Assembly (NCBI RefSeq): GCF_037126465.1
Contig: NC_088209.1
Span: 25,301,146-25,365,145, forward strand
Source of the DNA: Ornithodoros turicata
Lineage: Eukaryota; Arthropoda; Arachnida; Ixodida; Argasidae
Direction of reading: 5' to 3'
Length of the DNA: 64,000 nucleotides
Below, piece after piece: positions 34,642 to 46,232 of the stretch. Positions within the stretch are counted from its first letter, which is position 1. Each line of letters begins with the position of its first letter. Under the pieces are notes generated by a model. That model was given only the letters and a program-made list of their open reading frames with translations. It had not been told where the DNA came from and searched no databases. A program made the translations under genes and the position numbers.

Positions 34642-34869
34642 AGCATCCGCGCTTTGATTTTTACCAAGGTCGTGCTGAAGAGTGGGCGGTGGGGGTGGGT
34701 TCGAACCCTGCCATCGGCTGTGCTGTCTGAGGTTTGCCCTAGGTTTTCCGGCAGACTTTCCAGACGAGTGTCGGCACAGTTCCCCCTAAAGGCGGCCCAG
34801 GACGCATACTAGCCCCCGTGTCCACCACTCTTTCGTGCTGTCCTTTTTCCATCTGTCCACATCTGTATA

Positions 34870-35253
34870 TACTCTAAAAACAGAACTTCGCCACATACCA
34901 CGGGGCAGGCCAACCGTGAAGGCCAAAAATGGTACCGTTATAACTCTCGATTTGTGCAAAACGCTGGGCGTACGCGCTTTTGAGACAATTAACGTAACTA
35001 CATAAATGTTCCCAAAAAGCTGTCGCCATCCGTTTTTAACCAATCGGGGGGCCGAACGATGTCATTCGGGACGGTGGTTGGCTAAGAGCGTGCTATCTGG
35101 TGAAATAATGAAGTCTGCCTAGGACGCACATTCCCCAGAGCGTTAGTCGTGACGTTGCCCACCTCTGTGAGGCGGACAACGGCGAGCATCACCAATACCA
35201 TCACCAATACCACCACCACCTCCGCTGCCGCCGTCGTCGTCGTTTCTAGAGTG
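34870..35253. mobile_element. MITE M1 inside S1, with captured S2 tail
   Basis: Left end ACTCTAAAAACAGAACTTCG, right tip GTTTCTAGAGTG before TA. The arms have GGCGTACGCG and GGTTGGCTAAGAGCGTGCTA. 35113-35240 of the right arm is SINE S2 3' sequence. Removing the insertion leaves the S1 body intact apart from one extra TA. Confidence 0.75.
35113..35240 (+). mobile_element. SINE S2 3' half, joined to an M1 terminus
   Basis: GCCTAGGACGCACATTCCCC, TTGCCCACCTCTGTGAGGCG and a (CAC/CCG)n tail match S2 (63394-63627), but the tRNA head and body are missing. The tail leads straight into the M1 tip. Confidence 0.7.
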
Positions 35254-35300
35254 TACGCCGTTCATAGCCAAAGTTCCTTGGAGGCGCTAACACGGAATAA

Positions 35301-36571
35301 AAAAGAAAGAAGAAAAAGAAACCTTCTCTAAGGGCATCTCTAATGCATTCTCGGACGCTAATAAATTCACCGTGGAGACTATGAGCCGGGCATTGGTTAG
35401 AATGGCGGCAATAATAAGCAAAAACCACAAACAAAAAGGCGCGACTGCTGGGACCGACCGTTGCCGGTGCGACGGAGAAACTAGATGTGACGTCAGAAGC
35501 AGGTCACCTTCCTCACTGGCGGACCTTCTTGGAGCGAGTAAGTGGTGCAAGTGACGTCAGACAGCTTGTTAGGGGGCGTGTTCTGCGACAGCCCGGCGCT
35601 GTATTTTTTATTTTTTTAATTTTTTTTGTGCGTGAACTTAGCCCGCGTGAACGCAATGAGGCTAAGATCGCATGTGTTTCGAAGACGCCGTTCTCCTTAA
35701 GTTCTCCAAATCTCCTCACTTTAAATTACTCTTTACGAAAAGTTACAAATATCGCACACCTAACGAAAGCAGGTGTACTATTTAGTCGCACGAGAATGTG
35801 AATAGCTTGAGATGGCCTATTGTGGAGAACAGGTAGCAAAACACAACGACTCCAGTCCCTGATGACTGCGTAAGACGTCAAAATTGTGAGGAAAGAGGAC
35901 TGCGATTGTTGCTGCAGCTGACATCCCTTCAAAACTCCGAGTATGTTTTAACAATAGTCTACATGACCTGCGATTTGGTGCGCAAGTGCTCAAAATGTAT
36001 TCTTCAGACTATATTCTGCAGCACGCGGTACAGGTAGCAGTGCTGTCCTTTTTCTGTGCACGACACGGCACCTATTGTCCATTCGCTTAAGAGTACAGGC
36101 CGTCTAGACAGTGCATTTGTCCAAAGTACCGTTCAGTGAACGTGTATTAGGAATGCTCAGCGTGAGGCCGATGAAAGAAGAACAAAGAAGAGTTGAGTTT
36201 GAGTTGAGTTTGATTATAGAAAAAAAAAAAGAAAAGAAGAAAAGAGAGAAAATGCGGCATTTATTATCTTACGAGTAATTACTAGTACCGTTATCATATT
36301 ACCGGACGACTGCATGCAGCTTTGCTCCCCGGAAGGAAATATGTTTGTGCTTTCCAAAATAACCAGTGTTTTTTGTGAAATAGTATCCAATTGAATAATA
36401 AAATGGAGTGGCAGTATTAATCCTGCCAGTCGATGGCAATGTGGAGCAATTCGCAGCCCGACTCTGCGATAAGATTGCTTGTTGCATCTAAATCTGCGGA
36501 TTAGTGCTGTGGCTATAGGATTGTTGAGTATATCCTGTTGTTTTGAGGTTCGCAAAGGCGCTCTGGGTCTA
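35301..36571. other. Unassigned; paired CRE-like sites and a donor-like site
   Basis: TGACGTCA at 35488-35495 and 35552-35559, 64 bp apart, with GAGCGAGTAAGTG (a consensus 5' splice donor) between them at about 35532. This could be a promoter and first exon, but no ORF or partner exon supports it. Other ORFs show no motif. Confidence 0.3.
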
Positions 36572-36821
36572 CACCCTTTAGAAATGTACTTCACCGTATA
36601 GGACGCTCCGAGCCAACCATCATCTCGAATGATATCGTTATCTTCACTGATTTGCTGAAAACGGGAGGCGTACGCCTTTTTTGTGACAATTATGAACAGC
36701 ATAAGTGTCACGAAAAAGGCGTACGCCTCCCGCTTTCAACAAATCAGGGCAGATAACCATATCATTCGAGATGGTGATGGGCTAAGAGCGTGCTATGCAG
36801 TGAAGTTCATTTTTAAGAGTG
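36572..36821. mobile_element. MITE M1, full-length copy
   Basis: 250 bp; CACCCTTTAGAAATGTACTT after TA at the left, TTCATTTTTAAGAGTG at the right. The central hairpin has the inverse order (CAATTATGAACAGCATAAGT), so this copy sits in the opposite orientation to 10194-10442. Confidence 0.9.
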
Positions 36822-36828
36822 TGCATGA

Positions 36829-36946
36829 TGATTGCCACAAAAAGGAGTGCGCCTGCTTTCTGTTCGAACCAGAAGCGATAAGCCTATCATTCCTGGCAAT
36901 GGTTGGCCCACAGTGGGCGATGCGGTGAAGCTCTGTTTTAAGAGTG
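36829..36946. mobile_element. MITE M2 (M1-related), right half
   Basis: GAACCAGAAGCGATAAGCC and GGCAATGGTTGGCCCACAG replace the M1 equivalents; the tip CTGTTTTAAGAGTG before TA is M1-like. Companion copies: 46640-46776, 51883-52051, 59058-59160. Confidence 0.7.
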
Positions 36947-36963
36947 TAGGTTAGGGTGTGGTA

Positions 36964-37230
36964 CACTATTAAAAATGGTGGTGGTGGTGGTGAAAGGACT
37001 TGCCACCACATAAAATTCCCCTAGTGACATCATCCCGAGTGACATTGTTCTTTCCCCTGATTTGCTGAACACTGGGGGCGTACGCCATTTTTGTGGCATT
37101 ATGTAGTTCGTCGTTACTACAAAAATGCCGTACGCCCCCCGTTTTCATCAAATCAAGGGAGAGAACGTTGTCATTCCGGATGACAGTTGGTTAGGAGGGT
37201 GCTATGCGGTGAAGCTCTGTTTTTACAGTG
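36964..37230. mobile_element. MITE M1-like with (GGT)n SINE-tail insert in its left tip
   Basis: Starts CACTATTAAAAATGGTGGTG after TA: the M1 tip runs directly into (GGT)n and GAAAGG, the reverse complement of the S2 tail, then into CACATAAAATTCC. The right arm ends CTGTTTTTACAGTG before TA. The central part has GGGGGCGTACGCC twice in inverted positions. Confidence 0.75.
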
Positions 37231-37329
37231 TATAATGCATATAACAGGCAAATCTGACTGAAAAAGAAAGAAAAAAAATCCGAGTAGGCTGTGCACTGGA
37301 ACCTTAGTATTCGCAGATAACATACAGCG

Positions 37330-37640
37330 GCAGCGCGTGGCTACCAAGGCCGTAACCCCAATGTGGGTACCAGGATGGACAAATATTGGCTATATCGGAT
37401 TCCCAATGTGGTTCGATTTTACAATTGCAACCCACACAAGCAATTGCAGCACAAGCAAGGCCTAATAATGGCATTCCAATATTCAGCTCCAGTATTGTCA
37501 ATAATGAAAAAAATAATATAGAACTCCGACTTAACATAACAAAATAAGATCAATTGTCAATGTGGATACCGTATTAGCCAGGCAGCAGATCAATATTGGC
37601 CTCATATTGGTCCCTTATTGGGTCACTCGGAACGACGGAT
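37330..37640. repeat. CCAATATTGG-rich block, left part
   Basis: Words such as ATTGGCTATATCGG, GGCATTCCAATATTCAGC and ATCAATATTGGCC recur here, at 39651-39780 and at 42337-42480. A LINE (37928-39650) and a 2.2-kb element (40137-42336) interrupt this block. Confidence 0.55.
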
Positions 37641-37927
37641 CCAAATTTGAAAGTCTGTCTCCCTAATTAATAAATATGTATTGGCATCATGGTGGAAGAC
37701 CAGCCATATCTTGGCAGGCTCCCTTTAACGCAACAAACGCACTAGTCTATAACCATCGCAACGCCAACACCCGAAGACGAGCTCACGGCAGGTCTGGGAT
37801 TGATGTACGTGCTAGATGCCACCTCGCAACAAACCAAAACTCACGGAGAGTTGCACGTGGGACAGCAGCACGAAGGATATTAGAAGCGGATGACATACCT
37901 ACCATTGCTTTCTCCGAAGAGGGTCAC

Positions 37928-39650
37928 TGACGTTTGCCTTCCAAACTGGACGGCCCCAAGGACTGCTCTCTCCCTGTAAAGCATTCTACGGATGCCCGCT
38001 CTGACCCTGTTCAGTACCTTAACGGCGGTGCGAGCACGGCCTTCGTGCACAGCTATGCAGCGTGCTATCCAGACCTGGTAGTTTATTTCTACCGCCAGGA
38101 GGATAAACTGGCGTCTATCGCCGACCGGTACTGGGAGCGGGCTGAGTAACTGGACAGTGCCCCACCGAATGAACGGAATGCCGTGAAGCACCTCGGCCTT
38201 GTGCCACAGAAAATCCGGGAGTAGACAGTTGCGGAAAGCGTGCTCCGACGTTTCAAAGGTAGGGCAAACAGGCCTGGTCAAACCGAAGCGGGACAACCTG
38301 TCCCTGAGAGGTAAAACATCGTGCGCAAGACGCCACTGCAACCTTGCACGTCGCGCATCCAACCAGCCGGCCGTAATATAAAGCCACGCGATCGGGCGAG
38401 GCACAGCCGAGCTCGCCGTCGGAAGCAGCTCCAGAAGAGCGGCATAAAACCGCTTGACGGACCAGACACAGAAATCCTCCGACGGGAATGATGCGCGTAG
38501 GCGACGGACGTTCAAAACGTACTCTCTCCAGTGCGAGACCACAAACTCAGAGCGCGGTCTATTCTGCACAAGTGGGCGAAACAGACATGCGTGTGGACCT
38601 AAGCACTATTGCAGGAGATCATGGGCGGGGTGACCAGGGTCACTAAGGCCGTCGAAAAATTGCCTTTATCCCGAGCGCAAGACACTTGATTTTTACGTGC
38701 GGAACCCGCAAGCCGCCAACCTCTCTCGGCTGGTACATACGTGCCTGGGATACCGACTCAGCTCCGTTGCCCCAGATGAACCGAAGGGCCGTACGAGTTG
38801 CTGCAAGGAAAACCTGACGAGGAGGAAGGCAAACTGACCCGTGATACCAGTATTTGCTCAGGAACCACGACGTAGCCAGGCGAGCTCTACAGGTGATAGG
38901 GAGCACTAGGCCCCTCAAATAAGTGAGAACCGAGACGCTGCGCTCGTGAACACGCAACCAAGAAAGAGGAGAGACCACAGACCTGTTATAGTGGATACCG
39001 AGAATCCGCACCTCATTCCTAACAGGGATCCCGACTGGAGACGGACAGGAGGGAGTGACGTTAATGAACAGCGCAGCGCTTTTTTCTCTGTTGATTCGTG
39101 CATTCGATACACGACCATACCTCTCTAAAATAAACATGACCTATCGAGTCCTCATTACTGAAGATGAAGTAGAGTTCATCTGCATACTAGGACAGAGGAA
39201 GGTTCCACGAGCCTAGCAACGGAAACATAACAGGTCGAAGGCAGGTTGCTAAGGTTTCTAGGAGGGGACTAAACACCACGGCATACAACGCCGGGGACAA
39301 AGGACAGCCTTGCCGCACACCGGTCATGATGGGGAACCTACCGGAAACGCCCCCGTTCACGCCGACAACGGCAGAGGAATCTCTGTATAGGGCCTTAATC
39401 CAGCCCACCACTACGGGAGGAAAGCCAGTCGCCTCCAGCACACGGAACATATACCCATGATCCACACTGTCAAACGCCTTATTCTGGTCAAAAGACACCT
39501 GTACCGCGGGTTGCTGACGGCTGTGCGCCCAGTAGATGGCGTCAAGCAGGACCTGTGTGTGGAAGTTGATTGACCGTCCAGGAACAGCACAGACCTGACA
39601 GGGGGGAACTACGAGACCCAGGACTAAGGAAATTCTACGGTCGAAAACAG
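37928..39650 (-). pseudogene. LINE-B: L1/Tx1-type reverse transcriptase, broken
   Basis: Minus strand, in order: QVCAVPGRSI near 39595; SFDQNKAFDSVDH; GVRQGCPLSPALYAVVF near 39300; a catalytic box reading YADE near 39160 in a different frame; RYGRVSNARINREKSAAL near 39100; then thumb and C-terminal part (LFRFIWG-like, QARMYQPREVGGLRVPH) and, after another shift at about 38600, a region with CPTFETSEHAFRNC. CAVPGRSI and the RQGCPLSP block are typical of the L1/Tx1 group. 5'-truncated before the N-terminal fingers; at least three frameshifts, so inactive. 37640-37928 is probably its 3' UTR. Confidence 0.85.
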
Positions 39651-40136
39651 GCATGCCGATACTCGACCAGTGTTCGAACAGCTTGCAGTTGCAAAATTGG
39701 GCCAATAGTGGCATCCCATTTATCCAATATATGCCCACTCTGGGGCCCACTCTGGGACCCACATAGACCGAGTTTAAGAAAATATTGTTTTGCTGACGGC
39801 TACACGTACACCATATATTGCCCATAATTATATAATATTGCTTGGTCGCCGGCAATATGTAGATCTTATTTCCCACTTTCGTGGAATATTGTTTGGCAGA
39901 CGGCTGTTATGCAAACTATATTGCCAGTTTTCAGGCAATATCCTTTTGCTGACGTACACCACATTGCCCACTTACAGCCAACATTGTTTGGTCGCAGGCT
40001 GTGTTCGTGCCGTATTGCCCGCTTCGATCCAATATCGTTTGGTCCACGGCAATGTGTAGACCACATTGCCCATCTTGAGCCAATATCGCTTGTTTGCTGG
40101 CTATATGGCGACCATATTTCCAATGATCAGTCAATA
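39651..40136. repeat. 51-bp minisatellite (about seven units) with flanking related DNA
   Basis: From 39781 each unit starts AATATYGYTTGG, has a GACGGC-like middle and ends ATTGCCCAYTTTSAGCC. Most units are 51 bp, one is 52 and one 43. Units differ at many positions, so it is old. It resumes after the 2.2-kb insertion at 42337. Confidence 0.8.
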
Positions 40137-42336
40137 CACTCTTAACTCGGCACCTTTATTGTAACTTTTAGCGACGTGTAACCTCTATATAGACGTAGAT
40201 TTCAAAATATCGTATAGGTTACCCGCTCGCAATCTGTATTTAGAGGTTAGAACGACCTGTAACCTGACATTGTCGGAGCGCTGGAAGTTACTTTTGGATT
40301 CAACCCAAATCCAATCGTCGTAACTTATAAATAGGCTTCTGACTTTTCGGATTTATCCGATAAAGTCCGATGTTTCCAACGTCCACGTGGTGGCCTTACG
40401 GTTTTTCCCGTTTCCTTCTTCCTTTGTCTCCCTTCTTCCACCCCTACTTCTCGACTTCAAACTTATCAGGGGAAAAAAAAAAGTCGGAAGTGGTAGCCTC
40501 CTTTAGGGTCGCTGGACGCATGCATGACCCAAAAGGAGGATAGTACACACACTTGTCCCATCTGTTCTATGTATCTTCGACCCTAGTGACTCTACTTGAC
40601 CCCGGGCACTGGGCTAGTTTGGCACAGAACAGTTCTGTGTTCGTCACAGCTGCTACTCATTTTTAGTCTGGGCACCATTCGCAATTTGTGCAAATACGCT
40701 TGTTTGTACTTCAATAGCTTTCGAGCTATTGAAGTACTGCTCACGGTTGCCTGCCACAGTACGACACGGTTGCCTGAAATTATCGTCCCTCTGTTTATTC
40801 CATCTTAAATCTCCAGGTGTTTGAGTAATAAACATGTGCAGCATGTGGCCTACCTTTAAATACAATATTGACGCAACACTGCGGAGGCCAACCAACGAAG
40901 CGCGACCTGCGGACGCACTATGGATCGGCGATTTCAGACAACCGTGTCGCCGGCAGTACAATCAAGCGTACTTGCACAAGTTGTGAATACGGCCGAGAAG
41001 TGCAAAAGTGACTGAGACCACACGATGTAGCGCACGGATGTTTTACTATACAAAGATGGGTAACAGAACATCGGTCTGCTACATCGTGTGGTCTCAGTCA
41101 CTTTTACACTTCTTTCTTTGCATTGTCTATGCGATGACTGCTCCGGGAGACTCCGAAATCGGCGCCGCTCAGTTTTCAGACTTTTTAATCCTCCGGGAAA
41201 CTTCGAATTTCAGAAAAGGTGAAAACTCCGATAAACACCCTCCGAATTTTCCAAAATGAAAACTCCGAAAACTCGGAACCCTACTTATAAATGCACCCTT
41301 TATAGGGACGTTGTAACTTCTAAACGAATTCCGCGTCTGCATTTCATTCGTTTGTTTTTCTTGTTTGTTTGCAAAGTAACCTTTATAATAGATACTGCTC
41401 AAAAGTTACCGTCTTCTTGTTCTAGCCGCACATTCAATACGAGAGTTTCGGATCAGTGTGCATTACGTTCTTGTGTGTCTGTTTCGGCGTGTACTGCGGA
41501 TCGTGTTCAGAATTATGAAGAAAGCACAAGATTGAAGTAATGGAGCTTTATCAGGATAATTGCACGGTATGTTCACTACACAGTTTCCGTTGTTACGTTT
41601 TTTCTGGACAGTCTAGCAATGGTCATCGCAGCGTCTGTCTGTCTCTTCAACGCGGTTAAACGGTTCAACACAGTGTGTTACGTGTGTGTGTGTTACGTCC
41701 CTTCTTTGCTTAATCCTTTCTCATCCTTGTGTTTTACTTCCTCATGTGACTCTGATTTACCACAGTCGCGTCAGAAAGGAATAGGAACGTTCTCGACGTA
41801 CTGATAGGGACTTGCAACAACGTGAGGGCTGTAAAGAGTATACCTCGTTGAAACTGAATGTCGTTGACCACCGCAGAAGTATCTGTATTGCGACGTCCTC
41901 GTGCTCCTGCCTCTGCTGTAGTGCCAGGTTTGCCACTTAAATAATAAATATTTCGCAGTTGCAGTTATTTCCTCCTTTCATTTGTTGCGCATGGGAATCT
42001 GTGCATGTATAGTGATCACTCGTTTTTCGCCACTGGATAACTCTAGATGAATTACGTATGCTTTAGCTATATGTTGCAAAAGACAGTTTGTATTCTGCAC
42101 TGATAAGAGCTAATTTTGAATACCATTTGTTATGTAGCGTCTGTGAAGAGGCAGGCGTCTTAGAGGCAGCCATGCCTGGCCAAATGTGGCCGTTGGAAGA
42201 CAGTAACCTCTATTTATAGGTGATTTGTGTAACGTTTATAGAGGGTATTGCCCATAGATTGTACGGTAACTTCTGAAATAGAGGATCAAATTTTTGAAAT
42301 GCTCACCCTTTACTAGACGGTACTAGATTTAGAGTG
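40137..42336. mobile_element. Element M5, 2.2 kb, CACTCT ends, TA target duplication
   Basis: Left tip CACTCTTAACTCGGC, right tip CTAGATTTAGAGTG, each flanked by TA. Joining the flanks restores a minisatellite unit (CAGTCAATA + TTGACCGG with one TA removed). Both ends carry TAACCTCTAT/ATAGAGG words in inverted positions. ORFs up to 102 codons show no transposase motif, so it is non-autonomous or decayed. Confidence 0.75.
40997..41112. repeat. Hairpin, 35-bp arms, inside M5
   Basis: 40997-41031 and 41078-41112 are inverted with one mismatch; the loop is 46 nt. The arm includes ACTGAGACCACACGATGTAG. It lies near the middle of M5 and is much better preserved than the terminal repeats. Confidence 0.85.
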
Positions 42337-42480
42337 TATTGACCGGTTGTTGGCAGTCTTGGACCAATATTCCCATGATGCAACAATTATTGGAAGAATA
42401 ATGGTAAATATGGTCCTTATAGGAACGAGGTAGTTCCAGGGTCCCGGCAATAATGGACTAAGTGTGATGCCTGGGTACGT
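42337..42480. repeat. Continuation of the CCAATATTGG-rich block
   Basis: TTGACCGGTTGTTGGCAGTC, GACCAATATTCCC and AATTATTGGAAG continue the minisatellite interrupted at 40136. Confidence 0.6.
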
Positions 42481-45058
42481 ATCGCGGGCAGGCTTTAACA
42501 CGAACACAAATCTTTCTCTGTGTTTGGGAGTTCTTAATATTATAATATGTTAATATTTCGAAATTCTTTATTACAAATGCAATGCAACTCGAACCCTGTT
42601 CTTATGTTTATTAATCTTTATAATCTTCTGTGAAGGCGTTCGTATTGCAAGTACACAAGACAAGAGCCTTTACAAAGAACCTTCCTACGCTTTCGCCTGG
42701 CGAAAGGCCTTGCGTCTTGTGCTTTCCACTCCCGCCACCTGCATCACCACACCTCACGTGACACCCAACGTCGTATCACGCCACCTTCGCAGCGTGCTTC
42801 TCCCTTGACTCACCGCGCCGCAATATCTGAGACACACAGCGCATGTACACTATCCGATGCTCAACTCCGCATATACATCTCTCGCTGTAAAAAGAAGGTA
42901 CAATGAAAGAAAGTAATGGGTAAAACAACAAGTCAATGTCACCGAGTACAAGAATAACAGTAAATACTACTAGGACAGGACATGTGCACGTGTATAGCAT
43001 TTGTGCTATACAACGTTATAATGCGTCGATGTGAGCCTGCGTTGAAAATTTTACGTCAAACGGAGTCAGCAGACGCGTAGAAATTCAAGGAGCAAATCGA
43101 AGAAAAAATAAATAACTAAATAAAAGTGAAATAGCTGAAAGAAGCGTGTCTCAAAACACGACCACACGCGTTTGAGAACTGAACATAAAACGCGACAGCA
43201 AAAGAAGCTCTTTTGAACCCGTAGCATCGGAAAACCTAATCTCCAGATTAAAAGCAACGGGGTCGGTTTAAAGACGTAGGTACAATTCCTTTCTTTCCAT
43301 CGTGCGGCGGTGTGCAGTAATACGCAGTAATACGCAGCGCTGTTCTTCCGAATAGAAATCGATGTCTGTACAGCGTTTAATATAATGGAGGTTGGGCGTC
43401 TGAAGTCGCATCTGGGGTATATGCTTTCACTTTATTTGTCGCCGTTGCACGTTTCCTATATGGTTCTTGTCGTACACACAGTACCGTAGAGTGCTTCCAT
43501 TTTATGATCCAGTTTTGATTACTCCCGTATCGATTGTTTCTAGCCCGTCGTACACTGCATTCGCTCCATAGCGCACTGAGGCCCCTATAGCTGGCGAGTG
43601 TATAGCGAACACACGTCTTTATCCAAAATGAAATAACGTACTGAGCTGATATATCGATACTTTGCAAATCGTAATTAAAGGGCCTCTAGAGTGCGAAAAT
43701 TTCTGATAAAGGAATCAAAGATGCCGCTACCTTCAAGAAACCGCAATGTACGATTGCGTGACAATAGCTGTCTTCGATTGGGCTGAATTTCGTGAACGGG
43801 TGGAAGTAAGTGCAACATCCTGCATTCGATTCAGCGTAAGTGCAGCCGTTACGCTACACTCAGCCTTTCGATTGTGAAAACTACCACGAGAGTGCTGCAC
43901 GAGTGCACGGGAATCCTGCAAAATGGAAGTTGGGAACGTGGAGCGCCCCAGCAGACAACAAGAATTTATTCGGAAAATATGATGCCGTCTGTGTTAATGA
44001 AGCGTGGGTGAGGACCCGTGTGACCTGCATTTAACTTGACCCGCTTTTTTTTTTATTCGTATGCATCCCTCATTTCCCTCCTCTGGTCTCCTGACGACTT
44101 CCCTATTTTCTCCTTTCCTCCTCAATTTCGCACAGGCTTCTCAACTGTTCCGCTGTTTCTCGGTTGTATGAAGCCGCAGAAAATGGGTTGTTGTAAATAC
44201 GTAAATAAATAAAATATTTGATGAATATGGAAACAGCGCTCTGAAGCGCACACTCCCACAGAACTCTGGAAAAGAGGACGGTATATTTACATCAATATAT
44301 GCATACGTACATCACATATTTATTACGTACAACACGAATGAATTGCAACAGGTTGGGCTTCCCCTAGTGGCTTTTGCATGTCCATTCCGCATTATTCTAG
44401 GCTCAGTGTAAGGTTCTCATGCTGAGCAGAGACGTCAAACCTGTCGGTGCCGGCTACATCGTACGTGAACTATTTCGTACTCTCATCCCATACAAAGAAG
44501 TAGTAGTACCCAGGTACAACAAAGCTGGTATGAGGCGTGTCTTGCCGGCTCCAGCACGCGGCCGACCCCTAATTTGGATATCGTGGGAAATAAGATGAGG
44601 CTTCGAATTCTCTCGACAAAGAATCCCATGTCTTCCTCGACAATCGAAGTAACTTTCTGAACTCAGTCAAAGTAGGTGTCTACCCTTCTCATAGTGAGTT
44701 CACCAAATTCCTGTCCAACCGTAACTCGCACAAAAAGTTCCACCAACAGTTCGATATTGTCGTCGTCTTCTTCCTCCTCATTACTCGATCGAGTCAATGA
44801 AATAAATGAAGTCCATAACCGTAAGCAAAAAATCGCTCTCATCGAAAGCTATCGAGCGACGCGCGGCAGATGACAACAGCAGACGACAAACAGCGCGAGC
44901 ACTGAGGGGCGTACCTAGAAATATAGTGATCGAAATCCCCATTGCAAAAGAAACTACTCAAATAAATGCCGTCTGACTATAAAATGGGCAGTCGCACGCG
45001 GGAAGCTGCCAACAGCGAACTTCGTTATATTTAGAGTTCACTTGCACCAGAGCTCGCG
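42481..45058. other. No recognisable gene
   Basis: 44140-44215 ends in TACGTAAATAAATAAAATA and could be a transcript or LINE 3' end. The rest has short overlapping ORFs (62-96 codons) with no motifs and no match to the repeat families of this window. Confidence 0.35.
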
Positions 45059-45266
45059 CACTCTAAAAACTGATGGCGGTGGTGGTTTTGATGGTGAAAG
45101 TGCTCACCGTTGTCGGCCTCACAGAGGTGGGCAACGTCACGACTGACGCCCCGGGGAATGTGCGTCTTGGGCCGACTTCTAAGGGAACTGTGCCGACATA
45201 TGTCTTAAAGCCCCGTCTGAGGAAAACCCAGGAAAAACCCCAGACAGCACAGCCGGCATGCATCAC
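45059..45266 (-). mobile_element. SINE S2, minus strand, tail fused to an M1 terminus
   Basis: Begins on the plus strand with CACTCTAAAAACTGATGGCG, an M1-type tip, then GGTGGTGG, CCGTTGTCGGCCTCACAGAG and TGGGGCCGACTT-like S2 body to GCACAGCCGGC. The tRNA head is missing beyond 45266. Confidence 0.75.
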
Positions 45267-45708
45267 TTAAATGCATCTCCCGTCGCATCATAAGACTATC
45301 ACTGTTGTTATGACTGGTTCCCCGCTATTAAATTTTCTTTTGAATACACTCTTACTTGATGACAATACACACAGTAATACACTGTAACCTCATACGTTGG
45401 GGATATCGAGTCTGAGATAGTAGGCTAAAACTTTAAGGAAGATGAGGAGACCCTAAGATGATGAGCATGAGGATGTTAGGATGAGGAAACGTTAAGGAGG
45501 AAGGCTCATCTAATCAATCAATCAATCAAACATACAGAAGGAAAATGGGCTCACTAATTCTATGGCTCATCTAATCAGTCAACGATACAATAGAGTCGCT
45601 GTAAAAGAGGGTACCTCCATAGGTAGCTCTCTACTTGACCTTTCCTTCTAATAAATGTATATCCCCCCCCCCCCCCTCCCTGCTTGATGACAATACGCAC
45701 AGTAACAA
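45267..45708. other. Short direct repeat and a U-family end
   Basis: CTTGATGACAATACRCACAGTA occurs at 45356 and again at 45682 (20 of its bases compared). 45500-45570 has ATCTAATCAATC words. 45640-45676 is a plus-strand U-family end (GACCTTTCCTTCTAATAAAT, then a C run). Confidence 0.45.
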
Positions 45709-46232
45709 CCCCAGCGCTGAGCTGGTTAAGGCGTCCCGCTCTTTGATGGCAGCCAAGCTCGTGCTGAAGGCTGGGAGGTGGAAGGTTCGAATCCTAAGAT
45801 CGACTGTTCTGTCTGAGGTGTTCCCTGGGTTTTCCGATGACTTTCCAGACGAATGTCGGCACAGTTCCTCCTGAAGTGGCCCAGGACGCATACTAACTCC
45901 CTGTCCCCGACTCCTTCACTCTTAGAAATGAACTTCACCACGTAGCACGCTCCTAGCCAACCATCATTCCGAATGACAACGTTCTTGCCCCTGATTTGTT
46001 GAAAACGGGAGGCGGAGCCTATTTTGTGCCATTATGCACGACACAGAATACGCTCCACCTCCCGTTTTCAACAAATCAAGGGTTTGAACGTTGTCATTCG
46101 GGATGATGGTTGGCTATAGGAGCGTGCAATGTGGTGAAGTTCATTGTTAAGAGTGTTCCTGCCGTCCTCTCTCAATCTACCCACATTGCTCATAGCCACA
46201 GTTGCTTCGCGGCGCTAACACGGAATAAATAT
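45709..46232 (+). mobile_element. SINE S1 split by an M1 MITE
   Basis: A box region GAGCTGGTTAAGGCGTC, B box GGTTCGAATCC, body to CCCCGACTCCTT; after the MITE it continues CCTGCCGTCCTCTCTC and ends GCGGCGCTAACACGG with an A-rich tail. Confidence 0.85.
45917..46155. mobile_element. MITE M1 inside S1, TT flanks
   Basis: CACTCTTAGAAATGAACTTC to TTCATTGTTAAGAGTG with TT on both sides. Removing the element and one TT leaves the S1 body at the expected length, so the duplication is 2 bp even though it is not TA. Confidence 0.88.

Larger units (their letters stand above)
34642..35300 (+). mobile_element. SINE S1 split by an M1 MITE
   Basis: The left part 34642-34869 has a B box (GGGTTCGAACCC) and the S1 body up to CATCTGTA. 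The right part from 35254 continues with ACGCCGTTCATAGCC and the GGAATAAAA tail. The intervening DNA is an M1 element that itself holds part of a SINE S2. Confidence 0.8.

Noticed and set aside
36214..36711. 165-codon minus-strand ORF
   Set aside because: Half of it is translation of an M1 MITE; the rest is low complexity.
45356..45704. 22-bp direct repeat as a target duplication or LTR
   Set aside because: The two copies are 326 bp apart with no element ends between them and the match stops abruptly; probably a small local duplication.
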